Below, one piece after another: positions 56,226 to 64,000 of a stretch of 64,000 bases of DNA; position 1 is the stretch's first letter, and each line of letters starts with the position of its first letter. The DNA lies in assembly GCA_032629725.1 (NCBI GenBank), contig JAFEVB010000012.1:1240001-1304000 (forward strand), read 5' to 3'. Origin of the DNA: Gremmenia infestans (Eukaryota > Ascomycota > Leotiomycetes > Helotiales > Hamatocanthoscyphaceae). The translations under genes and the position numbers were made by a program. The notes under the pieces are model-generated. The model did not search any database. It was not told the DNA's origin and was given only the letters and a program-made list of their open reading frames with translations.

Positions 56226-59200
56226 ATGTCTGGGGTTCTCAATCGCTTAAAGAGCCGCAAACAAGGCAAGGCTGGGGAAACAAACTCGCCAGATATCATG
56301 GCTGTCGTGGGAGGAATGGAGAGCCCGGCCCTAGCAGCTGCAGATAATGCAGTCACAGATGGCGCTTCGGTACAGCAAGTGCCTGAGTTATATTGTACAG
56401 AAGGGGCTATTGGTATTAAGGTCCTAGCTGATCCGCCTAGTGCGGTTCTCGAGTATGTTCAATTCCGGCGATATTGCAACGCAAAGATTATTAATGGCAC
56501 TTTTCCAACAGTATAGTCTTGGGGGCCTCGTCTGTGCACAAGCGCTATTAAGTTGCAAAGAGGGTGACCGAAACCTCGAGAGACTAGCCCAGGCCACACG
56601 AGGCATAATCTTTATGGGTACACCTCATGCTGGCGGAAACCTAGCACAAGTGGGTCGTCGCTTGGCCGCTTTACTCAACATCGTCCGGAGGACGAATTCT
56701 ACCCTTTTAGAACCCCTTCAACAAGGCTCAAGCGTCTTAACCACCATTCAACAACAATTCCAGCAATTTCTTCTCAAACCCGAGGCTAATATCGAGATAC
56801 ATTGTTTTTTTGAGGAGAGGGATGTTGTTGGCATATGAATTATTGTGCCTGAGCACTCAGCTACACTAAGCCAATACCCGAATCAAAGTATTGCTGCCAA
56901 TCATATAGACATGACGAAGTTTAGTGGCAAGAATGATCAAGGATGCCAGAGAGTTCTAAGTAGGTTTCAAGATATTATCGAGACGATGGAATCCTCTGGC
57001 CCTAGCATGCAGACCTTTCGAGAACCAGACTGTGGTGTGCAAGATATCCAAGTCTTATGATAGAAAACTGATAAATAATTTTCAGCTACAAATGAGAAAG
57101 ACCAGAATTTTCCGCAGCAAAAAGACTGGTATCAAATCGAGCAAGAATCAAAGTGTCTCCAAGTGCTGCGCGGGCTAAAGGATTACGACGGAAATCAAAA
57201 CAGAAACGCCAAACGCGTTCATAAGACATGCCGGTGGATTCTGGAAGATCGAAAATTCATTGATTGGCGAGATAGTAAATCTGCAGGATTGTTGTGGATA
57301 TCTGCAGACCCTGGGATTGGCAAATCGGCTCTAGTAAGGTCTCTCATCGACGAAAAGCTCTTGGGTTCATCTGAAATTACGACTTGCTACTTCTTTTTTA
57401 GGGAAGACGACGAAAGTGCCAGACGACCCACGGATGCTTTATGTTCCTTGTTACACCAGCTTCTTGTGAAACATCCAGCGTTGTTCAAGTATGCTTTGCC
57501 ATATGCGAAAGAAGGCGCCTTTCTTGCCCAATTGTTCCATACGCTCTGGGATATATTATTGGCGATTGTCGACGACCCAGCTTCACCTGCTCTCGTATTT
57601 GTAATCGATGCTCTTGATGAGAGTGAAGATAATGGAAACGCGATAATCGAGCAGTTAGTGAACTTTTACACCCAATATCAGACGCACAAGCGGTCACCAC
57701 AAGCCACCATGCCCAAGCTCAAATTCCTGGTCACTAGCCGCTCTTATGTCGATACTCAGAAAGCGTTTGGAAATTTGGCGAGGGGAGAACACAGTATACA
57801 CTTGTCCAATGATAACAAGACTGGGATTTTGAAGGCAGAGATAGAACTCGTTATTGACGCCGAGTTATCCTTAATAAAAGACACCCTGAGACTTCAAAAC
57901 AAAGTCACTAAGCTTTTGAGGAGCCGCCTTTTAGAGATGAATAATCGAAACTACCTCTGGTTGCATTTGGTATTTCATATCATCAGGGAAAGTGTTGGGG
58001 CGACAACGTGGACAGGAATGCAAAAGCTTATTGAGCAGCTTCCTAAAACCGCAGACGAAGCATACGAGGCCATATTGAGGAAGAGTTCGGACCCGGAAGA
58101 AGCTACGAAACTGCTTCAAATTGTCGTTGCCGCCATTCGGCCCCTGACTGTTCCAGAGATGAGAATCGCTATGGGAATTGATGAGAATACCCGAAGCCAG
58201 CAGGACCTGAATCTCGAAAGTATTCAAAACTTCGAGATAACAATCCGAAATCAATGTGGCCTTTTTGTTACCATCGTGGACCAGAAAGTTTACCTCGTAC
58301 ACAACACCGCAAAGGATTTCCTTCTATCGACATACAATTCTCCTACTTCTGCTAGCACCAACAAAAATACCTGCAAACGCTGGAAAAAATTCCATAGATC
58401 TCGCAAAGTCCCATGAGATTCTTGCATGGGCGTGTATTCGATATCTTTGTTTTTCGGAATTCGAGGATATTTTGCTGGAGTCAAATAACCGTGCCATCGT
58501 TCGCGATGTTGAAAGCGACGAAGAAAACAGCCCTAGCAATCTCCAAGCGCATGATCTTGAGGGTGATGAACCTTGCAAAAGCATTGACTCAATGACTGTT
58601 TACGATCCACGACATTGGGACGATATCGTTCTCGAACGACGCTTCAAGAGGTACCAGTTGCTTGAATACTCGTCTATGTATTGGCTATCTCATTTCGAGA
58701 TGGCTAGTCCTAGCAAAAAGATGTGTCAAGAATCCCTCAGACTTTGTAAGGTAGAATCTTATACATGCGCCAATTGGTTTGATACTTTACCAACCAAGGA
58801 AAAATGCGACTTGCGGCGTTTCTACCAAGATGACCAAGTTGCTAGAGGCGGAGATCTTGTGTTCTGCAGCTTCATTGGGCATACCAGAGGGACGAAGCGG
58901 TTACTCCGGACCGTGACGAATAATGTCCGAGACGTTGATTCCCAAAAGGCCATTACGGGTACTATCCTTGCAGCGATTTACTGTGCCGTTGAAAGGGGAA
59001 GGGGCAAGATTGTCCAAATATTGATTTCAGCACCCGTAAAAAACATGATCAACATGGCACTACCCGCGGTATCTTATAGGACATTCGCTATGTCCCAGGA
59101 TATTGATGACGACTTCGAGGATGTGATTGAACTCACGGCATTGAGGCTAGCTGTGCGAAGTGCGCAGCATGACCTCGTTCGGCAATTGCTTGAAATGAAC

Positions 59201-59545
59201 GCAGACCCAAATGCCATAGGCAATACTACTATCCTCATGGACGCACTTTGCTCGACTGGATCAGAGAAAGAACTGACGGAGACAGTAAGACTCCTACTCC
59301 AGTACGGCGCTGAGGTTAACGGCACTCAAACTACCGGCCACTCTCCTCTATACAGAGCAATAGCTCTCAGACTTCCAGAGTCCATATGTCGTCTCCTTCG
59401 TGATGCTGGGGGAGTAGCTCTGCAAGGCCCATATTATCAAGTAAACCACGAGACGGATTTTATGTTAGCTGGTACGGAAATGGAGGTAACCGCGAGTCTT
59501 CCGCCATTTTCTGTGACGGAAGTGCTTCAGCAGACTCAAAACTAA
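56226..59545 (+). pseudogene. NLR-type STAND protein (lipase-like SesB-type, NACHT, ankyrin), disrupted
   Basis: Fungal NLR-like receptor, a family linked to non-self recognition and cell death. The N-terminus reads MSGVLNRLKSRKQG to IKVLADPPSAVLE. About 120 residues of the alpha/beta-hydrolase domain (first strand to just before the nucleophile) are then missing, and the frame shifts. SLGGLVCAQALLSCKEG (nucleophile elbow), RGIIFMGTPHAGGNLA and the SesB-type end VPEHSATLSQYPN follow. A TGA lies at about 56837 and another stop at 57058 before an apparent intron. The NACHT domain is long and clean (57100-58330): SADPGIGKSAL is the P-loop and LVFVIDALDES the Walker B. Near 58383-58389 an A-run marks a frameshift into 58256-59545, which carries a C-terminal region with ankyrin-like repeats (TALRLAVRSAQHDLVRQLLE, VRLLLQYGAEVN). 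Active function is unlikely. Confidence 0.8.
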
Positions 59546-60642
59546 ACAACGCTCTATTCCTTAGAACAATAGATAAGGAGAGAAGAAGCTAGATACAAGA
59601 GATGCTGGATATATGCCCATCTGAGACACTGGTGCTATATGTATAACAACCAGCGTTTTAGCCACCAGCTGTTAAACCAGACTAGTCTTACTAATATGCT
59701 ATAGCAGAGTAAGAATTGATTACTTCTGATACCAATAGTGTATATAGTACGGTAGTACTATAGAAAATATAATTTAACACTTAATATAAATTTACTATTA
59801 TCTTTGAACTTTGATATAAATTTTCTTAACTACTAATTATAGAAATTCAAACTTTGAAAAAAAAGTAATCATTTAATATATACTCATTATAAATAAAAAG
59901 GATTTGCGGTCTAGCTAGCTAGTATAGAAAATATAGTAAATTATATACTAGAATGATAAAAAGAATAATATATTAGAAAGTTATAAGAATATTAATATAT
60001 ATAATAGTAATAAAAGTTGAAAACGTATTTCAATTTTATTCATAACTTTTAATAAGCTTTATATAAAGATTTCAAGCTTATGAGAGCGTGGTTTTAGCTA
60101 GTATAATCCTATTCAGTCGTGAATATTAGCGTCGATTCACGACTAAACTAGCTAGATTCATGAATGGACTGGAACATATAACTCTATATAAAATCTATAG
60201 TTCAAGAGCAAATTATAAGCTGAGTCGTCCGCTCGTTGACCGAAACATCTATATAAATGGCTAGGTAAAGCCGGGGAGCTGCTCGTTGCATAGGGATGTT
60301 CCTGGTACTATATAATCTCCGAGATCATTCGATCAAGCAAGACAGATAGAAACGTAAAGAATTGAAATGTGAAGTAGAACCTACAGGTTCTACCTACCCT
60401 ACCCTTTTTTCAGACGAGGCAAGTAAGTTTTGCGTACTATAGGTGGAATATAGGAAGTTTAAACACTTCTCTAAAGAGTCTCGCTCCCTGGCCAAATGAT
60501 CTCGTGTAACTAGAAAGTAGAATAAAGACCGAATTCGCGCCAATTGCAAAATACCATACAGTATGCGCTGATGTATTCGCTAGAGTAACTCGGAACTCCA
60601 TCGTGAAGTTCATGATCCAATTCCTCGTAGGACTTTCATCCA
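59546..60642. other. A+T-rich convergent intergenic region
   Basis: About 1.1 kb. 59700-60060 is extremely A+T-rich and CpA-poor, like a RIP-mutated relic, but no repeat ends or frames were recognised. Confidence 0.55.
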
Positions 60643-62549
60643 TCAAGCGCTGTCTCTGGCCGCCTTATGGGGGATAGTTATCTCTACTGGGTGAGCATCA
60701 GACTGATCATCTCCCCGCACGAGGTTGCGGTCCGAGTGGTAGTCCCCAAACAAAACATCCATGTCTTCAAGAGAGCGGCGCTTTGTCTCGGGATAGGCGA
60801 AGATGATGATCTATTACTGGTAAGCAAAAGAACCAAAAGACAAGGAAATCGAATAGTCAGCAATGGATGTGTACGCACAACGGCAGAAACAAGATTGATA
60901 GCCATGAAAACAAAATAAGTCTTGGATCCGATGTTTTGCATGCCGACAGGCCAAGTCTGGGAAGCAATTATGGAGCCTACTGCACCACCTGACGCAGCGA
61001 AGTTGAGGCCACGAGCACGGAGATTGGTTGGGAAGATCTGTTGTGTCAGTATGCGGGCCATGCGGGGTGGAGAAGAGCCAACCTCAGAACCATATACCCA
61101 AGCAGCTGGACCGAATCCTATGGAGTAGCCGAAGGTGTAGAAGAAGATGAATACAATGCAGGCGTAATCCGCTGCATGGTTGATGTTCTTCGGGTATGCG
61201 AGCGGCAACGCACCATTTATCTGCCGTAATCAACACAAGCAAGGTAGGAAATCATAGATGGGAAACTTACCAGTAAAGCACTAGACATAACCACACAACC
61301 AACCACGAGTGTTGTGCGCCTCCCCACCTTATCAATGATCATCATCTCAATAATAGTGCACCCGATTTTCAGTGTGCTCTCGATACCACTGATTAACAAC
61401 GTTATGCGATGCTCGATGCCGAGGGAAGAAAATATTGATGGCAGGTAATACTTCATGGCCGTATTTCCGCACATTTGAGCCATAAATTGAAGTAACGCAG
61501 CACGCCATAATCTTCGGAACAGTGGCTTGTGGGTAAAGAGTACAGTCCATGATGACTCTGGCGCAGCTTTGTGCGCTGCAACGCTGGCTTGGATGTCTTC
61601 AAGTTCAATCGTGACTTCATCACTTGTCGGGTCTGCATCTCTGAGGTATGCAAGAGAGGCTTGCGCCCGGTCCATATGACCATTTTCGACAAGCCAACGG
61701 GGTCTATTGAGAATATTGATACTCGGTCCAAACTGACGGGAAATTGCTGCTTACGTTTCTGGGCAGAATGGAACGCCGATCATAAATATCAGAGCTGGGA
61801 TGTATTGCACGATAATGGAGAGCCTCCAGCCATAATACTTTCCGTTGGCGGAATTCCAGCCACTAAATCCATACCCAACCCTTGAAATAATTAGCTGGGA
61901 GTTAAAATATGGAATCAGTCGCGCACCAAAAAGCTACAGCGAGCCCAGCAACCAACCCAATATGGTTCATCACAACATGTCGACCACGCTCCTTTGCAGG
62001 AGCACATTCGCTATGAGCCAATTAACACCCAGTACAGTTCTCATCGGTGATCAATTAACATACCTCTGATATAACGGTACAGCTGTAGAGACCACAGCGA
62101 GGCCAAGACCGCACACAATACGACCGACAATCATCATAGCATAGGCACCTGGCTCTCTAGCACCAGCTTGCAAAGCAGCGCCAACCAAAGTAACAAAGAC
62201 GCCAGTAAATGCCGCCCACCTTCTCCCAAGCCGGTCCGCGGCAGGGTGAGAAAGAAAAAGATAGCTTGTCCATGTCCCGAGGTAGTATATTGCTGTGATG
62301 AGCCCAGTCTGTGAAGCATTCGGTTTGTGGAGTGCCTTTCTGAACCCTGGGTGGACATAGATTGTTGCGAGAATACCAATATTGTACCTAGGTGGTTGAC
62401 ATGGGGTTAGTATCGCGGCTCAATTTCGAATGAGTAGGCATATGTCACCCCCACACAAATGATGCCAGAGCGAAAAATCCACACAATAGATGGAGGCGAA
62501 AAGCAGCTCTCGATGGGACTAACGCGCCAACAACTGGAGCCACAGCCAT
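60643..62549 (-). CDS. sugar transporter (MFS, hexose/lactose-permease type)
   Basis: A 510-residue proton-coupled sugar porter in eight exons: 62549-62449, 62387-62064, 62010-61927, 61880-61755, 61703-61271, 61220-61083, 61037-60879 and 60810-60643. TM1 spans the first intron and yields GYNIGILATIYVHPGF. The TM2-3 loop has ADRLGRRWAAF, the R-x-G-R-R motif; TM4 has GRIVCGLGLAVVSTAVPLYQ and the next block ECAPAKERG. PETPRWL closes TM6. IDKVGRRTTL is the second R-x-G-R-R, with VYGSE then IFPTNLRARG after TM10. AYPETKRRSLEDM ends TM12. The 45-nt intron at 61038-61082 has a poor donor (GTTGGC), contains a CTGAC branch, and is frame-neutral without a stop, so it may be retained. The start is the first ATG giving a normal N-terminus. 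Confidence 0.92.
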
Positions 62550-64000
62550 TTCGGAAGGGACACGTCTATACAAATGACGCTCTGGGGAAAGTTGATTCCG
62601 CAGTCTGCGAAGTATATCCATTTTTATTATTATGCCCCGCTATGCTGGTGTAACAGTACCGGAGCAAGTTCTCTTTTGTAATCAATCAAGCGATACTGGT
62701 GATAGCTAATTCAAGCCCAACTTCGTTTTTGTATGGGCACAGTCACTTGAACCTGGTGATTTGTGGTTTTCTTGTGCAATTCGGAGGTTGCTGTTGCTAA
62801 ACCCGTCCGAAACCGATACGAATGAAAGTCTGAGCTGGGGGTTTGGTGGTGGGAGAAAGCCTGCTATCAGCTGGAGCCCGTGGGGTAATGCAGCTTCAAA
62901 AGCCAATGGAACTGGGATTCAGGCCCACATGACCAGGCGATACTCGTAGCTATTCGAAAACAGAAGTTGTGCAACCCCAAATAGTGGATTATACCCGCAC
63001 ATATCAGAGCAGTGGATCGCAAATATCGCGCAGAGAGACGCTATTGCTGCCTGGGACGGTCCGAGGCGTTCTTTTTCCCCGACGGCTTGCTCTTGCTCCA
63101 TACTAGTAGAAACGAGGGTCGGTTAAAGGACGTGAAACACTTTTTCTGACACTTGTAGAAATATCTAAATGTTGAAGTTGCTCTAAGCTTTGACCACTTC
63201 CTAAAGATAGAAAAGGGGGGTGTGGTGCGTGCTCAAGTGGATCTAAAACGTGATTGCCAGGACATCCCCGCCCCCTTTTCTGCAACCTCCACATGTCTTT
63301 CCTCCACTCTAAGTACTGTCTACATCTATTGTGACATGGAGTTCCAAGGTAGAACCTTATCCTCAGTGCTCCCATTCTACACTATCTATGCAAACATATG
63401 AGATTTTCATCTTTTAGTATGTTCTCACTTGCCGGTCATATATCCTCAAATTACTCAATCGCTTGCTAGGCATGAGTTACCTTTTATCAGCTTCTTGCAT
63501 TATATATGCTGCTCGAACAATTTCCTCTTCCGACGTTCAATGGTAAACAACTGATCTGAATAAGTGTAAGATGTATGGACGCAATATCTTTGAATGCGAA
63601 CACGCGTATAGTTGGTTTTTGAAGTGCTCTCCAGCCTCTAGATTCATCCCGTGCTTTCCTGTCCTGCTCACCTTTCCATATAACAGTCAGTCTTGTTTCT
63701 TAGCTCCCTTTAGTGGAGGCTCACTTGCTCACAGGTTCTGTGTTGTGCTCTTGAAGAAATTAAACTCGTGTGTATTCAAATTACTTGTCCCACCAATCCT
63801 TTATTAGGATGGAGGACCTTTTGATTTCAGTTCTTCGGACTATTGTTATCTATAAATTCCGTTTTTCTGGAATAGAATTCAATATTTCCAGGATGAGAGA
63901 TGAGAGATGAGAAACAAGAGAAGAAACCAACAGTCGTTCAAATCTTGTTAAGCACCCCGCTGTAACGCATCCATCAACTCCCACACTTCCCCTTTCCATT
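62550..64000. other. right end of window, no supportable gene
   Basis: About 1.45 kb. It contains the promoter of the sugar transporter. A minus-strand frame at 63101-62919 (MEQEQAVGEKERL start) and another at 62906-62706 could be exons of a small or partial gene, but no family or splice joining is convincing. 63400-63800 is pyrimidine-rich and low in coding features. Confidence 0.45.

Noticed and set aside
62706..63101. Two minus-strand frames upstream of the sugar transporter as its N-terminal exons
   Set aside because: The transporter already has a normal N-terminus and in-phase exon 1 at 62549-62449; these frames do not match the family.

Overview
The window is nuclear DNA of a filamentous ascomycete (Pezizomycotina). 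The grounds are short spliceosomal introns (about 42-108 bp, GT..AG with CTAAC/CTGAC-like branch sites), families typical of this group (Dlt1, a fungal NACHT-ankyrin NLR, DHA2 pumps, many P450s), compact genes separated by long A+T-rich spacers, and a DNA transposon whose interior looks CpA->TpA mutated (RIP-like). I cannot place it to class. No rRNA, tRNA or CRISPR was seen.

Layout. 0-7 kb: the 3' part of a DHA2 drug/toxin efflux pump, an apparently intact cytochrome P450, degenerate MARVEL-like fragments and a multi-TM membrane protein. 8.7-22 kb is mostly housekeeping: cysteine dioxygenase; a dynamin-family GTPase carrying a nucleoporin-like FG/GLFG block; a small duplicated-motif protein; and an 1130-residue acidic disordered protein. 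22-36 kb is a decaying accessory segment: a P450 pseudogene with its core deleted, a truncated cupin, one intact coiled-coil gene, a 2.56-kb Fot1/pogo-like transposon with perfect 41-bp TIRs and a ruined transposase, a 'formylmethionine deformylase-like' membrane-protein pseudogene and an FAD monooxygenase pseudogene.

36-54 kb returns to intact genes: Dlt1, a FAD-dependent DAO-type oxidoreductase, a haloacid-dehalogenase-like hydrolase, an amino-acid permease, a 918-residue charged protein with a conserved C-terminus, and proline iminopeptidase. 54-59.6 kb holds an HNH-like plus APH-kinase fusion candidate and a broken NLR (lipase-like SesB-type N-domain, NACHT, ankyrin). 60.6-62.5 kb is a sugar transporter; beyond it I support no gene.

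Working together: several intact genes are catabolic or transport genes (oxidoreductase, dehalogenase, amino-acid permease, iminopeptidase, sugar transporter, cysteine dioxygenase), but they point in different directions and do not form an evident cluster. The most unusual items are the FG-repeat dynamin, the HNH-APH fusion and the preserved TIRs around a mutated transposon. All gene models come from reading frames and splice signals by eye; exon borders are given so they can be tested.
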